A DNA stretch of 64,000 nt from Corallococcus sp. NCRR (GTDB lineage: Bacteria; Myxococcota; Myxococcia; Myxococcales; Myxococcaceae): contig NZ_CP114039.1 in NCBI RefSeq assembly GCF_026965535.1, forward strand, positions 2,728,001 to 2,792,000. The letters are read 5' to 3'. Both the position numbers and the translations under genes were made by a program. Under the pieces are notes generated by a model. The model searched no databases. It was not told where the DNA came from and was given only the letters and a program-made list of their open reading frames with translations. Positions 52,515-61,002 of this stretch are shown here, piece by piece (the stretch's first letter is position 1; every line of letters begins with the position of its first letter).

Positions 52515-55473
52515 GGCTTCTCCCTAGGTACTGACGAATCGTCTCGATGAGCTGATCGCGGTCCAGGGGCTTGGTCATATAGGCCGTGCAGCCGGCCGCC
52601 TGCGCCTTGTCCTGGTACTCGCGGCCCGCGTGCGCCGTTACGGCGATGACGGGCACGTTCTGCCCATCCGGCAACGCGCGGAGCCTGCGGGTGACTTCCC
52701 AACCGTCGAGCCGCGGCAGGGACAGGTCCATGAGGATGAGGTCCGGCGCGTCGTTGCGGGCCCGCTCCAGCCCCTGCTCGCCGTCCTCCGCCTCGATGAG
52801 GTCATACAGTCCGCCCAGGTACCTGCGGACGATGTCGCGGTTCTGCTCGCTGTCCTCCACGTACAGCACGCGGGGCAGCTTCCCCGCGGTCGCCGCCCGC
52901 TGGGTCATCAAGAGGCCCTTGGCCTGCGCGATGACGTCCTCCAGCGCGTGGCCGCCCTTGCGCACGAAGCCCGCGAAGCCGTCGCGCAAGAGCGCCTCTT
53001 CATCCTTGGACAGCGTCTTGCCGGTGAGCACCACCACCGGCACGGACAGCTTCTCCGCACGCAGCCGGCGCAGGACCTCGAAGCCGTCCAGGTTCGGCAT
53101 CATCAGGTCCAGCACCACCAGCGACGGCGGCGACACGCGCGCCTTGAGCAGCGCGTCCTCGCCGTTGCGCGCCTCGTTGGTGGAGAAGCCCGCGCGGCGC
53201 AGGTTGCGGCTGACCAGCTCGCGCGTGGCCGCGTCGTCGTCCACCACCAGCACGTCGCCCGTGGCGGCGGAGGCGCCCGCGGAGGCCAGGCTCTTCTGCA
53301 CCACGTCCACCAGTCGCTCCGGCTCCACCGGCTTCACCAGGTACTCGCACGCGCCCAGGCTGAAGCCGCGCGCGCGCTGCTCCTCCACGGACACCAGGAT
53401 GACGGGGATGGAGGCCAGCGCCGGGTCGCTCTTCAACTGGCTCAGGACGGACCAGCCGTCCATGCGCGGCAGGTGGATGTCCAGCAGGATGGCCTGCGGC
53501 TTCACCTCGCGGGCCAGCTTCAGCGCGGCGATGCCGTCATTGGCCGTCACCACCCGGAAGCCCGCAGGCTCCAGCTGGCCGGTGACGAGCTGCTGGATGA
53601 GCACGTCGTCGTCCACCACCATCACCGTGCTGCCCGGCCGCGCCATGGGCGCGAGCTTCTGGGCCACGTCGTGGAAGGGGACCAGGCGCTCCGTGGCGTG
53701 CGGGCTGTCCGCGCCCACCGTCGTCGCCAGCACGTCCGGCAGCCGCACCGTGAAGGTGGAGCCGCGGCCCAGCGTGCTCTTCACGTCCACCGTGCCGCCC
53801 AGCACGCGGGTGAGCTCGCGCACGATGGCCAGGCCCAGCCCCGTGCCGCCCACCTTGCGCGTGGTGGTGCCGTCCACCTGGCGGAACTTCTCGAAGATGA
53901 AGGGGAGCTGATCCGACGGGATGCCCACGCCGGTGTCCTCCACCGTCATCAGCAGCTCGCCGCCGCCCGCGGGCACCACCGTGAGCGCCACCTCGCCCGT
54001 GTCCGTGAACTTGGCCGCGTTGCTCAACAGGTTGAGCATGATCTGCCGCAGCTTCAGCGCGTCGGTGCGGATCTCCTTCGCCTCGTTGTCCACGTTCACC
54101 GTGAGGGCCACGTCCTTGCCCTTGAGGTACTCCTTCACGGTGGCCATGCACTCGTCGGCCAGCTCCTGCACGTCCACCGGCTCGGTGACGACCTCCACGC
54201 GGCCCGCTTCAATCTTGGACAGGTCCAGGATGTCGTTGATGAGCGCCAGGAGCGTCTTGGCGTTCGTCTTCACCACGTTGAGGTCGCGCCGGCCGTGCGG
54301 CGTCAGGCGGCTGCCCTCCTCGCGCATGAGCAGGTCGCAGTAGCCGATGATGCCGTTGAGCGGCGTGCGGATTTCGTGGCTGAAGTTCGCCAGGAACTCG
54401 CTCTTGAGGCGCACGGCGCCTTCCGCCTCGCGGGCGCGCTCCTCTTCGTTGCGCTTGGCGACGGAGAGCTCCTGGGCCAGCCGGTCCAGGTCCTCATTCT
54501 GCTGGCGGATGATCTCCATCTGGAGCGCGCGCTGCTGGTAGCTCGCCAGGGAGCGGGCGGACACCGCGCGCGTCTTCTTGATCTCCTCAAGGCTGGCGGC
54601 CAGCTGCTTGTTGGCGGCCTCCAGCTCGTCACGAGAAGCGCGCAGGGCCTCCTCGTTCTGCTTGCGGTCGGAGATGTCCTCCGTGACGCCCATCACGAAG
54701 CGCGCGACGCCCTGGTCGTCCAGGAGCGGGATCTTGCGCGTGGCGAAGATGCGGTCCACGCCGTCCGCGCGGGCCACCTCCTCGAACGTCTTCATCCTGC
54801 GCGTCTCGAGGATCTCGGTGTCGATGGCGATGAACGACTCGGCCTGCTCCTTGGGGAAGTAGTCGTGGTCCAGCTTCCCCAGCAGCCACTCCTTGGTGAC
54901 CTTGAAGGCGTCCGCGAACGTCTTGTTCGCCACCACCAGCCGGCGCGTCTCCGCGTCCTTCACGAACAGCACGAAGGGCAGCGCGTCGATGATGTTGCTG
55001 AGCAGGTAGTTGGTGCGCTTGAGCTCCACGCCCGTCATCTGGTGCTGGGCGCGCTCGGCGTGCAGGCGCAGCTCGCGCGCCACCACGAAGGGCAGGTGGC
55101 CGTAGCGGTCCTCGCTGACGTAGTCGCGCGCGCCGGCGCGCATGACCGCGGCCAGCGCGTCCGCGCTCCACGTGGGCGCGCTCACCACGAAGGCCGTCTC
55201 CCGGCCGCGCTTCACCCACTCGGCCTGGATGTCCTCCCAGGTCATGCCCGGCAGCTCGGAGCCCACCAGCACCAGGGCCCAGGGGCGCTCCAGCGCCTGC
55301 TCCAGGGACTCCCGCGTGTTGACGGGCTCCAGCGTGAGCATGGAGAGGATGTCCTCCCGCTCCAGCGCGTCGCGCATGGCGCGCGTCTCACGCTCGCTGC
55401 CCACCAGGAGCAGGGACAGGGTGTAACCAAGAGGCGCTTCGGCGTCGGCCACGTCGAACGGGTGATGGGCCAT
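52507..55473 (-). CDS. Hybrid sensor histidine kinase with three receivers
   Basis: About 988 residues. N-terminal receiver-like domain (about 10-150) that lacks the phosphoacceptor Asp (LVGSELPGM at that place), so a pseudo-receiver. Then PAS (165-290), coiled coil, HisKA with SHEIRTPLNGIIGY (about 380), HATPase (LNLLSNAAKF, GGTGLGLAI), and three receivers (VMVVDDDV near 628, VLVVDDDA near 755, VLYVEDSE near 875), each with its own Asp (LLDIHLP, VLDLMMP, LMDLSLP). Cytoplasmic. It starts 12 bp after the FIST gene and is coupled to a response regulator, which makes a FIST-to-kinase relay likely. Confidence 0.93.
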   Translation of the reverse strand: MAHHPFDVADAEAPLGYTLSLLLVGSERETRAMRDALEREDILSMLTLEPVNTRESLEQALERPWALVLVGSELPGMTWEDIQAEWVKRGRETAFVVSAPTWSADALAAVMRAGARDYVSEDRYGHLPFVVARELRLHAERAQHQMTGVELKRTNYLLSNIIDALPFVLFVKDAETRRLVVANKTFADAFKVTKEWLLGKLDHDYFPKEQAESFIAIDTEILETRRMKTFEEVARADGVDRIFATRKIPLLDDQGVARFVMGVTEDISDRKQNEEALRASRDELEAANKQLAASLEEIKKTRAVSARSLASYQQRALQMEIIRQQNEDLDRLAQELSVAKRNEEERAREAEGAVRLKSEFLANFSHEIRTPLNGIIGYCDLLMREEGSRLTPHGRRDLNVVKTNAKTLLALINDILDLSKIEAGRVEVVTEPVDVQELADECMATVKEYLKGKDVALTVNVDNEAKEIRTDALKLRQIMLNLLSNAAKFTDTGEVALTVVPAGGGELLMTVEDTGVGIPSDQLPFIFEKFRQVDGTTTRKVGGTGLGLAIVRELTRVLGGTVDVKSTLGRGSTFTVRLPDVLATTVGADSPHATERLVPFHDVAQKLAPMARPGSTVMVVDDDVLIQQLVTGQLEPAGFRVVTANDGIAALKLAREVKPQAILLDIHLPRMDGWSVLSQLKSDPALASIPVILVSVEEQRARGFSLGACEYLVKPVEPERLVDVVQKSLASAGASAATGDVLVVDDDAATRELVSRNLRRAGFSTNEARNGEDALLKARVSPPSLVVLDLMMPNLDGFEVLRRLRAEKLSVPVVVLTGKTLSKDEEALLRDGFAGFVRKGGHALEDVIAQAKGLLMTQRAATAGKLPRVLYVEDSEQNRDIVRRYLGGLYDLIEAEDGEQGLERARNDAPDLILMDLSLPRLDGWEVTRRLRALPDGQNVPVIAVTAHAGREYQDKAQAAGCTAYMTKPLDRDQLIETIRQYLGRSHG

Positions 55474-55485
55474 GGTCTGGGTGAC

Positions 55486-56649
55486 TCAGTTGGAGCCGAA
55501 CGCGAGCACGGTCAGCGTGGTGTTGATGTGGAAGCCCGAGTAGATCTCGAATTGCACGTTCATCCCAGCCGCGGAGGGTGCAAGCTTCAAGGATTCCGAG
55601 AGCTTCGGCAGCTGACCCTGGGCCTGCGCGTACCACAGGCGTCCGCTGCAGTGGAACAGGAGGGCGGCCTGGGGGTTCTGTACCCGCCTGGGCAGCTCCT
55701 CCTGGAAGAAGTCCCGCGTCATGCCCGCCAGGTCGCCGGCCTTCATCAGGTCCAGCTCGCTGCCCTCCTCCAGGAGGTTGGCGAAGAGGATGGAGCCGTC
55801 CTCCAGGGGGCGCCACGCGGCGCGGATGAAGTACTCGCGGCCCACCTTGAGCGCGGTGGGGCGCAGCGCGAAGCCACCGGGCCGGCCGAACTCCAGGTCC
55901 GCGATGTTCTCCACACCCAGGATGTCCGCGTAGCGCCGGGCGGCGGGCTGGCCGTCGATCTCCAGGGCGCGCGTGTGCGTCTCATCCACCTTGGTGATGG
56001 TCATGCGCTCGCCGGTGGGCACGTACCAATGTGAGCGCAGCGCGGCCCATGGCGCGTTCGTCTTGAACAGGGCCACCAGCACGCCGTCGCCGGCCACTTC
56101 ACCATCCACGTGGATGAGGGCGGACTGGCGCGCGGGGTCCGTCTCCGCGTCGCTGGCGCCGCCGCCCACGAGCACCAGGGTCTGGTTCTTCTCCAGGATG
56201 CCCAGCAGCAGCTCTTCCTTCTTGTAACGGAAGCCGTCGTCAATCACGAGGCCCACGTACCGGCGCGCGTCCAGGTCCTGCTGGCGCACGCCCAACTCCT
56301 CGCACGCGCGCTTGATGGCCTGCGCGCCCGCGGCGATGGCGTCCCCGGTGAGGCCTGAACCCAGGCCCAGGCCCACCTCGAAGTCGCCGGAGAGCGCGCC
56401 CAGCACCACGCTGTTCTCGTGGATGCCGTTGTTGTCCAGCTCCCCGGCGGTGGTGGCGCCCACCAGCCGGGTGTCCTTGGGCAGCCGCTCCCGCACCGCG
56501 CGGTTGAGCGCGCGCTGGTCGCGCTGGCGCGCCGCGAACAGCGTCACCAGCTTGGGCGGCGGGCCGTGCAGCTGGCGCAGGAGGTCCTCGGCGACGGCGA
56601 CCGGATCCGTGAGGGTGGAACGAGCCGTCTGCATCTTCACGTGCGCCAT
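55486..56649 (-). CDS. FIST-domain sensory protein
   Basis: About 387 residues with FIST N-terminal (LVTLFAARQRDQRALNRAVRERLPKDTRLVGATTAGEL) and C-terminal (LLFHCSGRLW ... FEIYSGF) regions. FIST domains are thought to bind small ligands and feed signal-transduction proteins, so this may be the input of the hybrid kinase 12 bp downstream. It has no signal peptide or membrane segment, and GGAGG precedes the ATG. The start lies 27 bp after the multiheme lipoprotein gene. Confidence 0.9.
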   Translation of the reverse strand: MAHVKMQTARSTLTDPVAVAEDLLRQLHGPPPKLVTLFAARQRDQRALNRAVRERLPKDTRLVGATTAGELDNNGIHENSVVLGALSGDFEVGLGLGSGLTGDAIAAGAQAIKRACEELGVRQQDLDARRYVGLVIDDGFRYKKEELLLGILEKNQTLVLVGGGASDAETDPARQSALIHVDGEVAGDGVLVALFKTNAPWAALRSHWYVPTGERMTITKVDETHTRALEIDGQPAARRYADILGVENIADLEFGRPGGFALRPTALKVGREYFIRAAWRPLEDGSILFANLLEEGSELDLMKAGDLAGMTRDFFQEELPRRVQNPQAALLFHCSGRLWYAQAQGQLPKLSESLKLAPSAAGMNVQFEIYSGFHINTTLTVLAFGSN

Positions 56650-56676
56650 GAGGACCTCCGTGCGAACCGGCGGCGG

Positions 56677-58536
56677 CTAGAAGCCGGCGCCGGGGTGTGT
56701 CTTGTGACAACTGCCGGTGCACTGCTGGAACGACTCGCGGCCCCCGCCGACGTACATGGACTCGATGGGGCCGAACTTGGCCACGTGGCTCTCAGGGTAG
56801 CTCTTGTGGCACGACAGGCACGCGGCCTTGCTGGTGCGCTGCGTGGTCTCCTGCTTCAGGTGGCAGGACGAGCACTTCTCCAGGGGCGCGTCGAAGCGGT
56901 TGGAGCGCGAGTGGATGAAGTGCGTGCGCACGAAGATGGGACCTTCCAGTTCGAAGCCCAGCGGAGCATGACACGACGCGCACGCGGCGCGGTTGTCGTT
57001 CGCATGCAGGACTTCACCCAGCTCGCCGCCCTTGCTGTGGCAGGTGTTGCACGGACCCGTGGTCAGCACCGCGCTGGTGTGCGTCTTCGTCCCCACCTGG
57101 ATTTCGATGGTGCGCGACGCCGGCACGTCCTCACCCATGTACACGCGGCGCGCCTTGGCGGTCACCAGGTAGGTGCCGGGCTTCACGTCCGCGGGCAGGG
57201 TGTAGGTCCAGGTGTCGCTCACGGGCGCGTCCCAGCGGCCGTCGTTGGGGAAGAAGGCGCCGCCGAACAGCTTGTTGGACGGGGGGAAGGTCATGAACTG
57301 CGCATAGACGCCGTCGCGCGCCGGGGTGGCGATGGTCTGCACGTCCTGAGAGTCATCCAGGAAGGCCTCCAGGTCGACGATGGTCCGGATGGGCTGGATG
57401 TCCTGCGCCGGCCCGATGAGCTGCGTCATCATCATCCGTTCCTGGTGCTTGCGGCGATAGTAGGTCGTCGTGGGGTTGAAGAAGGCCTGATAGTACTGGA
57501 TGCCGCCCGGGCTGCCGGGAGCGCCCGGAGGTGCGACCTCATTGTAGGTTGGGAGGCTCCCGGCCGGGTGCAGGCGCTTGCCCTTGCCGTCCTTCAGGGT
57601 CATCTGGAAGGTGACCTGTGACCCGGGGGCGTACGTGCCGTCCTTGCGGGGCGCCGTCAGGGGCTTGATGTCGATGCCGAACCCGTAGCTGAACTCCGGC
57701 TGGGACACCTGCGTGACGGGGATGTAGTAGGGGGCGAACGGGCGCAGGCTCCAGCGCAGGCGCAGGCCCGCCGTGCGGGAGTTGAAGGTGAGGGTCTGCT
57801 TCTTCGCGTGGTCGTACGCGTTGCGCAGCTCCACCAGGGCCTCTTCCTCATAGGCCGTGGCGCCGTTGCAGTCCGTGAGCGAGCGGCAGTCGCGCGTCCA
57901 CTGGATGGCGCGCATGCGGCGGATGAAGAAGTCGTCGCGCTCCGTGCGGCGGGTGTCGTCGCTGCCGATGTTCAGCAGCACCGGGGCGCCCGTCAGCACG
58001 CCGCGCGCGTCCACCGGCTCCACCGTGAAGAGGCTGGTCGCCTTCATCCACGCGGCGTCACGGTAGAAGCGGCGGCGGGTGAAGGTGCCGTCCGGGTTCG
58101 ACAGGCCCACGAACTCCTGGTCCGCCAGGCGCACACCCGACCACCCGATGGCCAGGAAGTCGCTGTTCTGGCGCAGGCCGTCCACGCCCTCGTCCCTGGA
58201 CGCGGTGATGGAGGCGCGCAGGTCAATCTGGTTCACCCAGAAGGTCTGGCCGGCCTTCACCTTGATGGGCACGCCCTTGCCGTTGTCCACCTCCAGCGCC
58301 AGGCCCACGGGGGCCTCGCGGTTGCCGCCGCCCAGGATGTCGCCCAGCGACAGGTCCTGGCCCTGCGTCGCGAGCTGGGGCTCCACGTTGACGGGGGACT
58401 CCAGCTCCGTGGACTCCGGACCGCCGCACGCCACCGTGAGGCTGGCCAGGGTGGCCAGCAGGCTCGCGCGGCCCGCCGTGAACAGGCGGGGGGAAGTGCG
58501 AGAACACCGCTCCCGAATCGTGACAGTTCCACCCAT
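56677..58536 (-). CDS. Multihaem c-type cytochrome lipoprotein
   Basis: About 619 residues. Signal peptide with lipobox LTVAC (Cys37), so it is membrane-anchored and periplasm- or surface-facing. A large beta-rich N-terminal region (about 60-470) is followed by a haem-binding tail: CNTCH (496-500), CASCH (519-523), CSSCH (555-559), CLSCH (573-577) and an unusual CTGSCH (606-611). Extra His residues could serve as distal ligands. It would carry electrons or sense redox state outside the cytoplasm. Its position upstream of FIST, hybrid kinase and receiver suggests a redox-responsive signalling operon, which is inference. Confidence 0.88.
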   Translation of the reverse strand: MGGTVTIRERCSRTSPRLFTAGRASLLATLASLTVACGGPESTELESPVNVEPQLATQGQDLSLGDILGGGNREAPVGLALEVDNGKGVPIKVKAGQTFWVNQIDLRASITASRDEGVDGLRQNSDFLAIGWSGVRLADQEFVGLSNPDGTFTRRRFYRDAAWMKATSLFTVEPVDARGVLTGAPVLLNIGSDDTRRTERDDFFIRRMRAIQWTRDCRSLTDCNGATAYEEEALVELRNAYDHAKKQTLTFNSRTAGLRLRWSLRPFAPYYIPVTQVSQPEFSYGFGIDIKPLTAPRKDGTYAPGSQVTFQMTLKDGKGKRLHPAGSLPTYNEVAPPGAPGSPGGIQYYQAFFNPTTTYYRRKHQERMMMTQLIGPAQDIQPIRTIVDLEAFLDDSQDVQTIATPARDGVYAQFMTFPPSNKLFGGAFFPNDGRWDAPVSDTWTYTLPADVKPGTYLVTAKARRVYMGEDVPASRTIEIQVGTKTHTSAVLTTGPCNTCHSKGGELGEVLHANDNRAACASCHAPLGFELEGPIFVRTHFIHSRSNRFDAPLEKCSSCHLKQETTQRTSKAACLSCHKSYPESHVAKFGPIESMYVGGGRESFQQCTGSCHKTHPGAGF

Positions 58537-58647
58537 GAGGGGACTCCTCCGAACGCGTATGTGCGGACGGCTGCCGGAGCAGCGTCGCGGCCAGTGGACC
58601 CGGGTGCCCTTGCGTCGGGGGGACGCTGGCGGAGGGTCACTCTCAAA

Positions 58648-58663
58648 TCCGGCTTTTGCCGGA
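58648..58663. other. Perfect hairpin in the upstream region of the cytochrome gene
   Basis: TCCGGC-TTTT-GCCGGA, a 6-bp perfect stem with a tetraloop, 112 bp upstream of the ATG at 58536 in an otherwise AT-richer region. It may lie in the 5' leader; no function can be assigned. Confidence 0.5.
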
Positions 58664-58804
58664 AACGAGCAGTTCTAGCCACACGGAGAATATCCATAAT
58701 CAACAGAGCGATTCAACTTCTGAGAATAATTCCACTCAGAGGCGAACTCGAACTGTTCGTGACTGGATGGGAAGGGCCTCTGGGGCGCAACCCACCCGGA
58801 GGGG

Positions 58805-60661
58805 TCAGACTTGAATCGTGTTTCCCACCTCCTCCTGTGCTTCCGGGGTGAACGGGAGTTCGACCGTGAACTCCGAACCCTCTCCCGGCCTCGAGTGGAC
58901 GCGGATGGTGCCGCCGTGGGCTTCGACGAGCTGGCGGACGATGTAGAGGCCCAGGCCGAAGCCCGGCGCGCGGCTGTCCGTCGTGACCCGCTCGAAGCGG
59001 GTGAACAGGCGCTGCTGGGCTTCCGCGGGGATGCCGGCGCCGCGGTCCCGCACCGACATCTGGACCCGGTGTGAGTCCTCGTTCACGTTCACATGCACCT
59101 CCACCGGCTGGCCCCGGCCGAACTTGAGGGCGTTGCTGACCAGGTTGGTGAGGACGCGGTCCAGGCGCTGGCGGTCCCAGCGGCCCGGGGCCGCGTTCCG
59201 GGCGTGGACGGTGAGGGCGCAGCCGGCGGCGGCGGCCTGGTCCTCGTGGCGCGCGGACACCTCCCGCGCCAGCTCCGCCAGGTCCATGGGCCGGGACTCG
59301 AGCACCAGCCGGCCGCCGGACAGGCGCGACAGGTCCAGCAGGTTGTGCACCAGTTGGCCCAGCCGCTTCGTCTCGTCCTCGGCCAGGAGCAGCCCCTCGC
59401 GCAGGCGCGGGTCCTCCGCGTGCGCGGGCGCGCACTGCAGGCGCACGCGGCGCAGGCGCAGCTGCAGGGAGCTGAGCGGGGTGCCCAGGTCGTGCGCCGC
59501 CACGCCAATGAGCTCCAGCGCGTTCTGCGTCGCCGCCAGCAGGCGGGCGTTGTCCAGCGCCAGCGCGGCGCGGGCGGACAGCTCTTCGATGAAGGCCTGG
59601 TCCACCGCGCCGTAGTGGCGGTGCGGCCGGGTGGACAGGAGGCACAGCGCGCCCAGCACGCGGTTGTCCACGACGAGTGGCACGCTCAGCGCGGAGCGCA
59701 CGCCCAGCGCGCGCCACAGCTCCGCGCAGGTGCTGTCGCTGACGGAGGAGGGCAGCCGCTCTGGATCCACCTCCGCGAAGCGCTCGGCGCGGCCGGTGTG
59801 CATGACGCGCGCGGGGCCGGGCTCGTCCAGCGAGGGCTTGCGCATCAGCGGCTCCCACAGCCGCGTCTGGGTGGCCGCGTCCGCGCACGCCACCGCGCCG
59901 GGGCGCACACCGCCCTGGCCGTCCGGCAGATAGAGCACGCACGCGTCCGCGACCTCCGGCACGCACAGCCGGGTGAGCGCGTTGCCCAGCTCCTTGGCGC
60001 CGGCCTGCGGTTGCAGCACGCGTCCGGCCTCCGCGAGCAGCGCCTGCATGCGCTCGGTGCGCTTGCGCTCGGTGATGTCGCGCGTCACCTCCGCGAAGCC
60101 CTGCAGCGTGCCGCCCTCCGCGTAGAGCGCGGTGAGCAGCGTCTCCGCCCAGAAGCGCGAGCCGTCCTTGCGCATCCGCCAGCCCTCCGACTGGAGGCGC
60201 CGCTCGCGCGCGGCCCGCTCGCGGTGGGAGGCGGGCAGCCCGTGCGTGACGGCATCCGGCACGTGCAGCGCCTCCACGCGCTGGCCCACGATGTCCGAGG
60301 ACGTCCACCCGGTGAGCCGCTCCGCGCCCGTGCTCCAGCAGGACACCGTGCCATCCGGCTCCAGGAAGCACAGCGCGTAGTCGCTCACGCCATCCATGAA
60401 CAGGTGCAACCGCTGTTCGCTCTGCACGGCCTCCGCGTGCATGGGGCCCAGCGCGTTGCGCAGCACCACCACCAGCGCGGCCAGGGCGCCCAGGCCCAGC
60501 AGGCCGGCGAGGATGTCGGCGATGTGATGGCCCAGGGCCCCGTCGTCCACCGTGAGCGCGTGCGCCGTGGACACCAGGATGGCAAGCAGGATGAGTCCGG
60601 CCAGAAGGCACGCGGACAGACCTGCCCCGACCCGCTGAGCGAAGGTCCAACGTCGCAGCAT
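58805..60661 (-). CDS. Membrane-anchored PAS-GAF sensor histidine kinase
   Basis: About 618 residues, start at 60661. Two membrane helices at the N-terminus (about 11-35 and 45-68), then PAS (78-200, ending AEVTRDITERKR), GAF (205-380), HisKA with GVAAHDLGTPLSSLQ (phosphoacceptor His), and HATPase with LTNLVSNALKFG, DRGAGI and GFGLGLYIV. No receiver is fused and no regulator gene is adjacent. It lies upstream of the cytochrome operon on the same strand with 268 bp between, so it probably has its own promoter but may pair with the same relay. Confidence 0.92.
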   Translation of the reverse strand: MLRRWTFAQRVGAGLSACLLAGLILLAILVSTAHALTVDDGALGHHIADILAGLLGLGALAALVVVLRNALGPMHAEAVQSEQRLHLFMDGVSDYALCFLEPDGTVSCWSTGAERLTGWTSSDIVGQRVEALHVPDAVTHGLPASHRERAARERRLQSEGWRMRKDGSRFWAETLLTALYAEGGTLQGFAEVTRDITERKRTERMQALLAEAGRVLQPQAGAKELGNALTRLCVPEVADACVLYLPDGQGGVRPGAVACADAATQTRLWEPLMRKPSLDEPGPARVMHTGRAERFAEVDPERLPSSVSDSTCAELWRALGVRSALSVPLVVDNRVLGALCLLSTRPHRHYGAVDQAFIEELSARAALALDNARLLAATQNALELIGVAAHDLGTPLSSLQLRLRRVRLQCAPAHAEDPRLREGLLLAEDETKRLGQLVHNLLDLSRLSGGRLVLESRPMDLAELAREVSARHEDQAAAAGCALTVHARNAAPGRWDRQRLDRVLTNLVSNALKFGRGQPVEVHVNVNEDSHRVQMSVRDRGAGIPAEAQQRLFTRFERVTTDSRAPGFGLGLYIVRQLVEAHGGTIRVHSRPGEGSEFTVELPFTPEAQEEVGNTIQV

Positions 60662-61002
60662 GTGGCACTCCCCCCCGACGGCACCGAGCGCTTCTGTGCA
60701 GAAGGACGCTCAACATCACCGAAAAGGTGGGGTGAGCGACATCGCACTGTCGGGCAGGGTATCCTATAACCCTGTTTTTACCTGTTTGTCATGAAATCAT
60801 GGACCCTACCTCCAGGGATGGGAAATTCCTGGCGGGCAGGACGCGGCGGGGCTGTCGGATGGTGGACGGCGGCTGGCGCCCTTCCGGGAACTCGGGCCTG
60901 GATTCAAGGGGTTGGAAGGGGTGGAGGCGCCTGCGAAATGGCCTTCCGGGCGTTGGGACGTTATGAGCGCCCCCTCCTCGTCACCCAGGTGTTGCACGGC
61001 AT
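60662..61002. other. 341-bp intergenic region between divergent genes
   Basis: No credible gene. It contains a candidate promoter for the sensor kinase (separate entry) and must also contain the promoter of the RapA-like gene, for which I see no clear boxes. Confidence 0.6.
60763..60792 (-). promoter_or_regulatory. Candidate sigma-70 promoter of the sensor kinase
   Basis: On the minus strand ATGACA (-35) and TATAGG (-10) are separated by 18 nt. This would give a leader of about 90 nt before the ATG at 60661. Identified by eye only. Confidence 0.4.

Noticed and set aside
52630-56034. 1,134-codon open frame on the plus strand
   Set aside because: Antisense to the hybrid kinase and FIST gene; low-complexity His/Arg/Gln composition and no domain.
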